Shown one piece after another: positions 23,066 through 31,063 of a stretch of DNA of 34,594 nt. Under the pieces are notes generated by a model, which made no database searches, was not told the DNA's origin, and saw nothing but the letters and a program-made list of their open reading frames with translations. Positions within the stretch are counted from its first letter, which is position 1. Every line of letters starts with the position of its first letter. The stretch covers positions 1 to 34,594 of the forward strand of contig NZ_BOMW01000087.1 of NCBI RefSeq assembly GCF_016862395.1, read 5' to 3'. The translations under genes were made by a program, and so were the position numbers. Origin of the DNA: Actinoplanes siamensis. GTDB lineage: Bacteria > Actinomycetota > Actinomycetes > Mycobacteriales > Micromonosporaceae.

Positions 23066-24826
23066 GTGCATTCTTTTCATGATGCGGTGACGCGCTATCG
23101 GCCGGCACCCCAGGCTTTGCTGCCGGACCGCACCTGGCCGGACCGCACCATCACGGCGGCCCCCCGGTGGCTCTCGACCGACCTGCGCGACGGCAACCAG
23201 TCGCTGGTCAACCCGATGAGCCCGGCGCGCAAGCTGAGCATGTTCCGGATGTTGGTGGAGATGGGCTACCGGGAGATCGAGGTCGGTTTCCCGGTGGCCA
23301 GCAAGGACGACCACGACTTCCTGCGCCTGCTCATCGAGAAGGACCTGATCCCCGAGGACGTCCGGATCACCGTGCTGGTGCAGGCCCGCGACGAACTGAT
23401 CCGGCGCACCGTGCAGAGCCTGGCCGGCGCGCCCCGCGCCACCGTGCACCTCTACAACGCGACCTCACCGCAGTTCCGCCGGGTGGTGCTGGGTGTGGAC
23501 CGCGACGGGTGCAAGCAGCTCGCGGTGCACGGCACCCAGCTGCTGATGAAGTACGCCGAGGAGAGCCTCGCCGACTGCGACCTGGGCTACCAGTACTCGC
23601 CGGAGCTGTTCAACGACACCGAGGCGGACTTCTCGCTGGAGGTCTGCGAGGCGGTGATGGACGTGTGGCAGCCGGGGCCCGGCCGGCCGATCATCCTGAA
23701 CTTCCCCACCACCGTCGAGCGCACCATGCCCAACGTGTTCGCCGACCGGATCGAGTGGATGGACCGCAACCTGAGCCGGCGCCAGCACCTGTGCCTGTCG
23801 GTGCACCCGCACAACGACCGGGGCACCGGGGTGGCCACCGCCGAGATGGCCGTGCTGGCCGGCGCCGAGCGCGTCGAGGGCTGCCTGTTCGGCAACGGTG
23901 AACGGGCCGGCAACGTCGACCTGGTGACGCTCGGGCTCAACCTGTTCAGCCAGGGCGTCGACCCGAACATCGACTTCTCCGACCTGGGCCGGATCCGGCG
24001 CACCGTCGAGCACTGCACCGACCTGCCGGTGCACCCCCGGCACCCGTACGGCGGGGATCTGGTCTACACCGCGTTCTCCGGATCGCACCAGGACGCCATC
24101 AACAAGGGGTTCGCCGAGCAGAGCCGGGTGGCGGCCGAGGCCGGCATCCCGGTGGACGAGGCCGCCTGGGACATCCCGTATCTGCCGATCGACCCGCAGG
24201 ACGTGGGCCGCGCCTACGAGAGCGTGGTGCGGATCAACAGCCAGTCCGGCAAGGGCGGGGTGGCGTACGTGCTGAGCACCCGCCTCGGGTTGCACCCGCC
24301 GCGGGAGCTGCAGATGGAGTTCACCGGCCTGGTGCAGTCCTGTGCCGACGCCGAGGGCGGCGAGATCGAACCGGAGCGGGTGTGCACGCTGTTCCGTGAC
24401 GAGTACGTGTCGCAGCCGCTGATGGCGGTGCCGCTGTCGTTCGCCCACCCGGTGCCCGCGTACCTGCACATCGACGGCGCCGCGTTCACCGTCGGCGGGC
24501 AGCGCACCGACGAGCTGGAGCGGATCTCGCAGTCGCTGGCCCGCTGGGGCGTCGAGGTGCGCGCGGTGCACCGCACCGGCACCGGCCTGGCCGAGTCCAC
24601 CGGTCTGGCGGTCTACGCGGAGCTGCGCGTCGGCGAGGAGACGCTGTGGGGCACCGGCGTCGAGGCCGACCTGCCGGCGGCCATCTCGGCCGCGGTGCGC
24701 TCGGCGCTGGCCCGCGTCGGCCGGACCACGCCGACTCCGGCACAGGTCGCGGCGCAGGCCCAGGACCAGGCACGGGCAGCGTTGCGGACGGCCGCTGTCG
24801 CGCCCCGCTATGCCCGCGCCGGGTGA
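23066..24826 (+). CDS. leuA: 2-isopropylmalate synthase
   Basis: 586 aa. Condenses acetyl-CoA with 2-oxoisovalerate in the first step of leucine synthesis. The TIM-barrel part has the metal Asp42 in LRDGNQ, His247 and His249 in SVHPHND, and the LFGNGERAGN loop. The C-terminal domain (about residues 460-586, with HRTGTGLAESTGLAVYAEL and LWGTGVEADLP) corresponds to the leucine-sensing regulatory domain, although the sensing loop is not identical to that of the usual actinobacterial enzymes. GTG 23066 is supported by aaggagg, 7 bases upstream. It may be a pathway-dedicated copy that supplies leucine or a chain-extended 2-oxo acid, or the housekeeping gene; no leuB, leuC or leuD is in the window. 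Location between a cluster accessory gene and a LAL regulator favours the first. Confidence 0.93.
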   Translation: MHSFHDAVTRYRPAPQALLPDRTWPDRTITAAPRWLSTDLRDGNQSLVNPMSPARKLSMFRMLVEMGYREIEVGFPVASKDDHDFLRLLIEKDLIPEDVRITVLVQARDELIRRTVQSLAGAPRATVHLYNATSPQFRRVVLGVDRDGCKQLAVHGTQLLMKYAEESLADCDLGYQYSPELFNDTEADFSLEVCEAVMDVWQPGPGRPIILNFPTTVERTMPNVFADRIEWMDRNLSRRQHLCLSVHPHNDRGTGVATAEMAVLAGAERVEGCLFGNGERAGNVDLVTLGLNLFSQGVDPNIDFSDLGRIRRTVEHCTDLPVHPRHPYGGDLVYTAFSGSHQDAINKGFAEQSRVAAEAGIPVDEAAWDIPYLPIDPQDVGRAYESVVRINSQSGKGGVAYVLSTRLGLHPPRELQMEFTGLVQSCADAEGGEIEPERVCTLFRDEYVSQPLMAVPLSFAHPVPAYLHIDGAAFTVGGQRTDELERISQSLARWGVEVRAVHRTGTGLAESTGLAVYAELRVGEETLWGTGVEADLPAAISAAVRSALARVGRTTPTPAQVAAQAQDQARAALRTAAVAPRYARAG

Positions 24827-24942
24827 CGGAACCCCAGGGATAGCGCGGTGATAGGGGCAGGGGAGCGACCGTCCGTAGCGTCTTGGGTACCGGCCGGTCA
24901 GGAGTGGTCAGCCGGAGCCGCGATCGTAAGGGAAGGAAGATC
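24827..24942 (+). promoter_or_regulatory. Leader of the LAL regulator gene
   Basis: 116 bases. The decamer cgtagcgtct (24874-24883) contains tagcgt, a TANNNT-like -10 box, and the same decamer occurs at 29417-29426 before the glycosyltransferase gene. The ribosome site ggaagga (24931-24937) precedes ATG 24943. A matching -35 box is not clear. Confidence 0.35.
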
Positions 24943-27705
24943 ATGAAATTGGTGGAGCGTGAGAAGGCGATCGCCACGCTGGACGGTCTGCTCGCCGCGG
25001 CTGTGTCCGGCAAGGGGCGGATCGCCGTCATCGCGGGCGCGGTGGCGTCCGGCAAGACCGAACTGTTGAATACGTACGCCGACCGGGCGGTCGAGCGCGA
25101 CGCCTTGGCGATCACCGCGATCGGCTCGGACGCCGAACGCGACCTGCCGCTGGGCGTGATCAGCCAGCTACTGCTGGACGCGCCGCTGGTCCCCAAGGAG
25201 CAGCAGCGCGCGATGAACCTGCTCTACGAGGGGGTGCGTGCCGACGAGGGCGACAACCAGATCGACCCGCAGACCGTGCACGCCCTCTGCACCATCCTGC
25301 TGGAGCTGTCGCAGCGATATCCGCTGGTCATCGCGGTCGACGACATCGACCGCGCCGACCACGCCTCGATCGTCTGCCTCTCCTACCTGGCCCGGCGGGT
25401 GCGCTTCGCGCCGATGCTGATGCTGCTCACCCAGACCGAGCAGGGCCGCCGCGACCAGGTCGGTTTCGAGGTGGAGGCGCTGTGGCGCACCCCGCACGGC
25501 TCCCGGATCACGTTGTCCGCGCTGTCCGCCGACGCGGTGTGCGAGCTGGCCACCGACCAGGTCGGCGCCGCCGACGCCGAGCGGTGGGGGCCGGCCTGGC
25601 ACCACCTCAGCGGCGGCAACCCGCTGCTGCTGCGCGGCCTGCTCGACGACCACTTCGAGGCACCGGTCACCGGCACCTCGCCGGGCAGCGAGCCGCCGGC
25701 CGGGGAGAACTTCGCCCGCGCGGTGATCTCGTGCCTGCACCGCAGCAGCGCCCGGGTGCAACGGGTGGCCCAGGGCCTGGCGGTCTGCACCGATCTCACC
25801 CTGATCGAGCAGCTCGTCCTGGTCGACGGCGCGCAGGTCAGCCCGGCGGTGCGCACGCTGACCACTGTCGGCCTGCTCTCCGGCGGGGACTTCCGGCACC
25901 CGGCCGCCCGGGCGGCGGTCCTGGCCGACCTCGACGACGTGGACCGGATAGACCTGTTCGCCCGGGCCGCGGTGCTCGCCCACCGGGGCGGCGCGTCCAG
26001 CGCCGTGGTCGCCGAGCACCTGGTCCACGCCGGCGAGTTCACCGAGGCGTGGGCGGTGCCGGTGCTGGAGGACGCGGCCCGGCAGGCGCTGCGCGAGGGC
26101 CGGGTGGCCGCCGCGGTGCGCTACCTGCAGATCGCTCTGCGGGCGTGTACCGACAGCCTGCGCCGGGCGCGGATCACCGCGACGCTGGTGCGCGCCGAGT
26201 GGCGGATCAATCCGAGTGCGCCGACCGGGTACCTGCCGGAGCTGGCCGCCGCCCTGCGCGGCGGGCACCTGCGGGGCGTGGACGCGCTGGTGCTGACCAA
26301 GGCGTTGCTCTGGCACGGCCAGTTCGCCGACGCCCGGGAGGCCTTCGAGCTGATCGGTGCGCACAGCGGGGAAGCCGACGCGGAGACGCTGGCCGAGCTG
26401 GTCATCACCCGGCCGCTGCTGATGGCGACGTACCCGTCGTTCCGGCCACTGGTGCACCCGGGCACGAAGCCACCGGCGGCGATGCCGACGGTGGCGGCCG
26501 GTCACCGGCTGGAAGCGGCGACCGCGCTGGCCGGGGTGCTCACCGACGGCCCGTCCGAGCGGGCGATCGCGGTGGCCGAACGGATCCTGCAGCACTCGCG
26601 TCTCGACGAGATGAGCCTGGACACCGTGGAGGGAGCGCTGCTGACCCTCACCTACGGTGGCCGCCCGGACAGCGCCGCGACGTGGTGCGACACGTTCATC
26701 GAAGAGGCCCGGATGCGGCGGGCGCCGAGCCGCCAGGCCCGGCTGGCCGCCATCCGCGCCGAGATCGCGATGCGCCTGGGCGACCTGACCGGGGCACGGC
26801 AGCACGCCACCGACGCGCTGACGGTGATGCCGTCGAGCAGCTGGGGTGTCGCGGTCGGGGGCCCGCTGGCCGTGCTGATCATGGCGGACACCGCGATGGG
26901 CGACTTCGGCGCGGTGCGCGACCACCTGGACCAGCCGGTGCCGGAGGAGATGTTCCAGACCCGCTTCGGGCTGCACTACCTCTACGCCCGTGGCCGGTAC
27001 AGCGCGGCGATCGGCGAGCTGCCGCTGGCCCTGCGCGACTTCAAGCTCTGCGGTCAGCTGGCCGCGCAGTGGGGGCTCGACACGCCTGGCCTGGTGCCGT
27101 GGCGGATCGACGCCGCTGAGGCGCTGCTGCGGATGCGGGCCTCCGAGCAGGCCGAGCAGTTGATCGTGGACCAGCTGAACCGCTGCGGCGACGCCGAGCC
27201 GAGGGTCCGGGCCATGGGCCTGCGCCTCTACGCCGCCTGCAGCGAGCTGCGGCACCGGCCGATGTACCTGCGTCAGGCCGCCGACCTGCACCACGGCGGT
27301 GACGACTACGAGCTGGCCCGCACCCTGGTCGACCTGGCCAAGGCGTTCCAGTCGCTCGGGGAGTCGCGGCGGGTCGGCATGATCGCCCGGCGGGCCCGGA
27401 TCACCGCCGAGAAGGCGGGCGCGAAGCTGATCCTCAAGGCGCTGGACCGGGAGGCCGGCTGGGAGGAGAGCCAGGCCGCCCAGGAGACGCAGCCGGACAA
27501 GGGACTGTCCGTCCTGAGCGAGGCCGAGCGCCGGGTCGCCGCGCTGGCCGCGGCGGGCTACAGCAACCGGGAGATCTCCGAGAAGCTCTACATCACGATC
27601 AGTACGGTCGAGCAGCACCTGACCCGGACGTACCGCAAGCTGAACGTGACCCGCCGCAGTGACCTGCCGGTGAGCCTCAGCCCGGAGTACTCCGCCGGCG
27701 TCTGA
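24943..27705 (+). CDS. LuxR-family regulator of the LAL (large ATP-binding) type
   Basis: 920 aa. The N-terminal AAA-type ATPase domain begins MKLVEREKAIATLDGLL and has Walker A GAVASGKT (Gly32 to Thr39) and Walker B LVIAVDDID. A long helical, TPR-like middle region follows. The C-terminus (about 855-915) is a LuxR helix-turn-helix: LSEAERRVAALAAAGYSNRE, ISEKLYITISTVEQHLTRTY, RKLNVTRRSDLP. ATG 24943 is chosen over an upstream in-frame start because of ggaagga just before it. Proteins of this class are pathway-specific activators in polyketide clusters, so together with the SARP it likely controls the PKS/NRPS genes. A strong hairpin follows the stop. Confidence 0.93.
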   Translation: MKLVEREKAIATLDGLLAAAVSGKGRIAVIAGAVASGKTELLNTYADRAVERDALAITAIGSDAERDLPLGVISQLLLDAPLVPKEQQRAMNLLYEGVRADEGDNQIDPQTVHALCTILLELSQRYPLVIAVDDIDRADHASIVCLSYLARRVRFAPMLMLLTQTEQGRRDQVGFEVEALWRTPHGSRITLSALSADAVCELATDQVGAADAERWGPAWHHLSGGNPLLLRGLLDDHFEAPVTGTSPGSEPPAGENFARAVISCLHRSSARVQRVAQGLAVCTDLTLIEQLVLVDGAQVSPAVRTLTTVGLLSGGDFRHPAARAAVLADLDDVDRIDLFARAAVLAHRGGASSAVVAEHLVHAGEFTEAWAVPVLEDAARQALREGRVAAAVRYLQIALRACTDSLRRARITATLVRAEWRINPSAPTGYLPELAAALRGGHLRGVDALVLTKALLWHGQFADAREAFELIGAHSGEADAETLAELVITRPLLMATYPSFRPLVHPGTKPPAAMPTVAAGHRLEAATALAGVLTDGPSERAIAVAERILQHSRLDEMSLDTVEGALLTLTYGGRPDSAATWCDTFIEEARMRRAPSRQARLAAIRAEIAMRLGDLTGARQHATDALTVMPSSSWGVAVGGPLAVLIMADTAMGDFGAVRDHLDQPVPEEMFQTRFGLHYLYARGRYSAAIGELPLALRDFKLCGQLAAQWGLDTPGLVPWRIDAAEALLRMRASEQAEQLIVDQLNRCGDAEPRVRAMGLRLYAACSELRHRPMYLRQAADLHHGGDDYELARTLVDLAKAFQSLGESRRVGMIARRARITAEKAGAKLILKALDREAGWEESQAAQETQPDKGLSVLSEAERRVAALAAAGYSNREISEKLYITISTVEQHLTRTYRKLNVTRRSDLPVSLSPEYSAGV

Positions 27706-28499
27706 GCGGGCAGAGCGAAGGAAGGCCGCGCCCGACGGGCGCGGCCTTCCTTGCTTTGCACCGGACGGTCCGCCGGCCCGTCGTGCGGATCTGGCGGAAC
27801 CTGAGCTCGACGACGGACGGCACGGGCGCCACGAGGGCGATGGCGCGCCACGACGGCGATGGCGGTGACCACCAGCCCCTGGGCGGCCAGCCAGCGCCCG
27901 CTGAAGCCGGTCAGCCTGCGGCCGTGCAGCTCCGGTCCGGCGACCGCCAGCTGGGCCTCGAAGGTGCCGGCCAGCGGGTCGAAGGTGATGTCGGCGTCCT
28001 CGAAGTCGAGCCAGGTGCCGGCCACCGGGAACCAGGCCTTGTAGACCGACTCCTTGGCGCTGAACAGCAACCGGTCCCAGCGCACGTCGGGGTGATCGCG
28101 CAGCAGCCTGTCCAGCCGGTCGCGTTCCTCGGGCAGCGACACGGCCGGCAGCACGCCGTCCATCAGCGGCTCGTTCGGCTCGGCGTCGATGCCCACGGTG
28201 GTGATGACGCCGGACTCGGCGAGCACGGCGGCGCGGTATCCGTCGCAGTGGGTGATGCTGCCGACCAGGCCGGCCGGCCACTGCGGTTCGCCGCGCGGGC
28301 CGGGCAGCACCGGAGCCGGAGCCCGGCCCAGCCGGGTCATCGCCTGCCGGGCGCACCAGCGGGCGCTGGTGAACTCCCGGCGCCGCTTGTCGACCGCCGG
28401 GCGGATGATCTCCTCCTCCTCCGGGAAGAGGAAGGCGTGCGGCCAATCGGTGAAGGTGTCGACCGCGACCGTGCCGGCCGGAAGAATTGCCTCGATCAT
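27588..28499 (-). CDS. Sfp/EntD-type 4'-phosphopantetheinyl transferase with abnormal C-terminal extension
   Basis: 303 aa as read, against about 225 for the family. It transfers phosphopantetheine from CoA to carrier-protein serines, activating the PKS ACPs and the NRPS PCP. Seen: KRRREFTSARWCARQA, GSITHCDGYRAAV, GIDAEPNEP (metal-binding Asp and Glu) and WDRLLFSAKESVYKAWFP. The family core ends at GLVVTAIAVVA. Just after this, two 19-bp tandem copies (27827-27864) change the reading frame and about 80 unrelated basic residues follow, read through the terminator hairpin at 27718-27752 and 118 bases antisense into the 3' end of the LAL gene. The catalytic core is complete, so activity is likely, but the tail is unexpected: a recent mutation, or an assembly error at the duplication. 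Confidence 0.88.
   Translation of the reverse strand: MIEAILPAGTVAVDTFTDWPHAFLFPEEEEIIRPAVDKRRREFTSARWCARQAMTRLGRAPAPVLPGPRGEPQWPAGLVGSITHCDGYRAAVLAESGVITTVGIDAEPNEPLMDGVLPAVSLPEERDRLDRLLRDHPDVRWDRLLFSAKESVYKAWFPVAGTWLDFEDADITFDPLAGTFEAQLAVAGPELHGRRLTGFSGRWLAAQGLVVTAIAVVARHRPRGARAVRRRAQVPPDPHDGPADRPVQSKEGRARRARPSFALPAQTPAEYSGLRLTGRSLRRVTFSLRYVRVRCCSTVLIVM
27718..27752. terminator. Strong bidirectional hairpin
   Basis: A perfect 16-bp stem (aaggaaggccgcgccc at 27718-27733 and complement at 27737-27752) with a 3-base loop and a T-containing tail (ttgctttgc partly in the stem). It begins 13 bases after the LAL gene stop, and would also end the phosphopantetheinyl transferase message if that gene had its normal stop. 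Confidence 0.85.
27827..27864. repeat. 19-bp imperfect tandem duplication in the PPTase 3' end
   Basis: cgccacgagggcgatggcg (27827-27845) is followed directly by cgccacgacggcgatggcg (27846-27864), one mismatch in 19. As 19 is not a multiple of three, it shifts the frame of the transferase just after its conserved end. Confidence 0.85.
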
Positions 28500-28593
28500 G
28501 GCGTACCCGGAACCGAGGCTCGATGTCCGGGATCCACCGGCGATCGCCGCGGTGCGCTCTCGTCGTCAGTAGGCATGTATGGAAAGTTATCGG

Positions 28594-28625
28594 CCACCGC
28601 CGCGAGTCGGAACGCGCGGCGGTGG
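28594..28625. terminator. Hairpin between the DUF5988-like and PPTase genes
   Basis: A perfect 11-bp stem (ccaccgccgcg at 28594-28604 and complement at 28615-28625) with a 10-base loop, downstream of the DUF5988-like gene on the minus strand. It suggests that the transferase has its own promoter in the roughly 95 bases that follow. Confidence 0.6.
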
Positions 28626-28690
28626 TTTCTCGGGCTGTACCGAGACGGTTACGGGACGGCCAGGGTCAGGCTAGGGGGACCGAGGCCGCG

Positions 28691-28933
28691 CTATTCCGCG
28701 ATCTTCGTGCGCCGGGTCCAGGCGAACGGGGTCGGCTGGCCCTCCGCCAGCGGGTCCCGCTCGAAGTGCTCGTACCCTGCCAGGTAGGGAACCTTGATCC
28801 GGCCGTCCGCGAGTTCCGCGGCGGTGACGACGAATCGGCGCGGAATGTCGGTCGGGCCGCCTTCGAGACTCACCTCCACCGCATCCGCGCCCGGCACGGT
28901 CTTGCTCTTCGCGGGATATTCTTGGATGGACAT
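28691..28933 (-). CDS. Small DUF5988-like protein
   Basis: 80 aa beginning MSIQEYPAKSKTV. The pattern GGPTDIPRR, then GRIKVPYLAGYEHFE, then FAWTRRTKIAE fits, from memory, the DUF5988 family of small proteins common in or near actinobacterial PKS/NRPS clusters, function unknown. No signal peptide, membrane segment or metal site is seen. The ATG is preceded by gggaagg on the minus strand. It is upstream of the phosphopantetheinyl transferase in the same direction, with a hairpin between. It is not an MbtH protein: the NxExQxSLWP and tryptophan pattern is missing. Confidence 0.75.
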   Translation of the reverse strand: MSIQEYPAKSKTVPGADAVEVSLEGGPTDIPRRFVVTAAELADGRIKVPYLAGYEHFERDPLAEGQPTPFAWTRRTKIAE

Positions 28934-29431
28934 CGGAACCTTCCCTCCCCAGTCGGGTCGAACTCTTCCGCCCTCCAGAATGCGGATCCGGCGACTGCGG
29001 AAGAACCCCTACGCACCCCGTCGGTGGCGGCGAATTCCCGACGCGATCCGCCGCGCCGACGCGGCCGTCGCTGCTCGGGCCCGCCGGCGGTGCGACCTTC
29101 GCCGTCGATGACGTCACCCCTGGTACTGCGACGGCACTCAGCGGAGTGGGTAGCCTGGGCGTTCGTAGTGGCTGAGGCGGGCTTGGCGCTGGCGTCCGCG
29201 GCTGACCGGCGCGCTCCGGGAACGCTGATCGGGACGAGCTGCCCGCTGTCCGCGCGGTCGTCGGGCCGGACGGTCGACCGTGCCGATCAGCGGCGTGCTG
29301 TTCGCGCCGCCGGAGGAAGGTGGCGAACGACGGCGTGCAAATTACGTGACAGGTATGTCGTCGTCTCGACGACGCGTCAGAATTTCACATCTGACGCATG
29401 TTGGTAAATACTCCCACGTAGCGTCTGCCCC
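28934..29431. promoter_or_regulatory. Divergent intergenic region with several inverted repeats
   Basis: About 500 bases with no convincing gene. Seen: a perfect 10-bp inverted repeat with 50-base spacing, cgctgatcgg (29223-29232) and ccgatcagcg (29283-29292); cgtcgt/acgacg (29359-29364, 29369-29374); and a perfect 8-bp repeat gcgtcaga/tctgacgc (29374-29381, 29390-29397) just before a tagcgt box (29419-29424). The last two are good operator candidates for the glycosyltransferase promoter. Confidence 0.5.
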
Positions 29432-30940
29432 GTGCTGATCACAATCATATTCCTGGCCGTTCCGATGCTTCTACTGCTTTATTTCGTTTTCTTCGCAGTT
29501 TACAACTACGCCTACGCGTTCGGCGCGGTGTCCCGGCGACGCCCGCCCACCGTGGCTGCGCGGACCGACGCTGCGGTCGCAGTCGTCATCGTGTCCTTCA
29601 ACGAGCGCGAGGTGATCGCCGACACCGTGGCGGCGTGCGAACGGTTGTCCTACCAGAACAAGACCGTCATCGTCGGCGACGACTCCAAGGACCCCGGGAC
29701 AATCGCACTGCTGCGCGGGCTGGCCGCCGAACGCGGCTGCGTCCGGGTGGACGACGTCAGCTATGCCGGCACCGACATCGAGCTGTGGGAGTCCGAGAGT
29801 TTCGTCCTCTTCCACCGAGCGGACAACGTCGGATTCAAGGCGGGCAACCTGTCCGCGCTGGAGCGTTATCTGCGGGAGCGGGGCTTCTCGCACATGTACC
29901 TCCTGGACGCCGACTGGCGTCCCCAGGCCGACGCGGTGGAGCGCTGCCTTGAAGTGATCGACGCCGATCCCACGATCGGATACGTGCAGACCAAGCGCCT
30001 CTACCACTACGGGCGGACCGACCATTTCCAACGCTGCGTGGCCCTCAACGAGGAGGCCTGCTACCTGTCCGACCTTCCAGGCCGGCAACGACTGGGCCAC
30101 ATGATCCTGTTCACCGGCTGTTGCGCCCTGTTCGACCTCCAGGCGCTCTACGCCGTTGGCGGTTTCCAGGCCGGTCACCTCACCGAGGACATCGATCTGT
30201 CCAACCGGTTCTACCTGGCCGGCTACCGGGGCGTCTACCTGGAGGGCGTGGCCAACGTGGGCGAGGTGCCACCGAATTACAAGGCCTTTCGTCGCCAGCA
30301 GGAACGGTGGGCGATCGGCTCGGCCCGTACCTTCCGGCAATACTTTCTGCCTGTTCTGCGCTCGCGACTCCGCCCGCGCACGAAGCTGAGCCTGCTGCGG
30401 CAGAACGCGTACTACACCGCCGCTCTCGGCGTCGAGGCCTCCATGCTGTGGAGCCTGCTCGTCGTCGCCCTCACGACCGTCGGCACCCGGGCGGGGTGGG
30501 CAGTGCCCGCTACCGGCGCGACGGCGCGGATCATCGCGTACGCGCTGGCACCGCTGGCCCTGTCGGCGTTGTTCAGCGGCGTCGCGCCACTCGTCGTGAC
30601 CACGGTGAAGAAGCGTGAATGGATCAATCTGCTCTACATCCCGGCCGCCTGCTGGATCGCTCTGTCCGTGGTACACACCTACGCCGTCGCCAACATCAAG
30701 GGTTTCCGGGACACGGCACAGACCTGGTTCGTCACCCCGAAGACCAACCGCCGGAAGGGCACCGTCCCGGTCCGGGCCGCGCGGCGGATGCGGGCGGTCA
30801 ACCTGGTCACCCTGCTCGCCCTGGCCTCCACCTATCTGGCCGTCTACCGCGACGCGCCGGGACCGGCGGCCCTGGCGATGGTCATTCCGTACGCGTTGCT
30901 GTGGGTCCCGTCCATGGTCATCGCCTCGCTCAAGAGCTGA
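29432..30940 (+). CDS. Membrane GT2-family (cellulose/hyaluronan synthase-like) glycosyltransferase
   Basis: 502 aa. An N-terminal membrane helix (LITIIFLAVPMLLLLYFVFF) precedes a processive-type GT2 domain with VIVSFNERE, the first Asp in VGDDSKD, LLDADWRP, the TED motif in HLTEDIDL and QQERW. Four to five further membrane segments follow (about residues 335-500). The layout matches inner-membrane polysaccharide synthases that polymerise from nucleotide sugars and move the chain across the membrane. No PilZ domain is seen. GTG 29432 has no ribosome site, and a tagcgt -10-like box ends 7 bases before it, so the message may be leaderless. It is flanked by unrelated genes and is probably a cell-surface polysaccharide gene, not part of the biosynthetic cluster. 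Confidence 0.88.
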   Translation: MLITIIFLAVPMLLLLYFVFFAVYNYAYAFGAVSRRRPPTVAARTDAAVAVVIVSFNEREVIADTVAACERLSYQNKTVIVGDDSKDPGTIALLRGLAAERGCVRVDDVSYAGTDIELWESESFVLFHRADNVGFKAGNLSALERYLRERGFSHMYLLDADWRPQADAVERCLEVIDADPTIGYVQTKRLYHYGRTDHFQRCVALNEEACYLSDLPGRQRLGHMILFTGCCALFDLQALYAVGGFQAGHLTEDIDLSNRFYLAGYRGVYLEGVANVGEVPPNYKAFRRQQERWAIGSARTFRQYFLPVLRSRLRPRTKLSLLRQNAYYTAALGVEASMLWSLLVVALTTVGTRAGWAVPATGATARIIAYALAPLALSALFSGVAPLVVTTVKKREWINLLYIPAACWIALSVVHTYAVANIKGFRDTAQTWFVTPKTNRRKGTVPVRAARRMRAVNLVTLLALASTYLAVYRDAPGPAALAMVIPYALLWVPSMVIASLKS

Positions 30941-30967
30941 CGGCGGCTCGATGCGGGCACGGCCGGG

Positions 30968-31018
30968 CCAGGTGTGATGTCCAGCCGCGAGGCCGACGCC
31001 CTCGGCGCGGACACCTGG
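30968..31018. terminator. Possible weak terminator between convergent genes
   Basis: ccaggtgt (30968-30975) and acacctgg (31011-31018) form an 8-bp stem around a 35-base GC-rich loop in the 123-base gap between the glycosyltransferase and the P450 gene. Support is positional only. Confidence 0.25.
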
Positions 31019-31063
31019 TGCAGTGCCCGCGCCGAACCGACCCCGATTCCGGGTACGCCCGGG

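Noticed and set aside
28691..28933. MbtH-like protein
   Set aside because: Size and context fit, but the conserved MbtH asparagine, SLWP and tryptophan pattern is absent; the sequence fits a DUF5988-like protein better.
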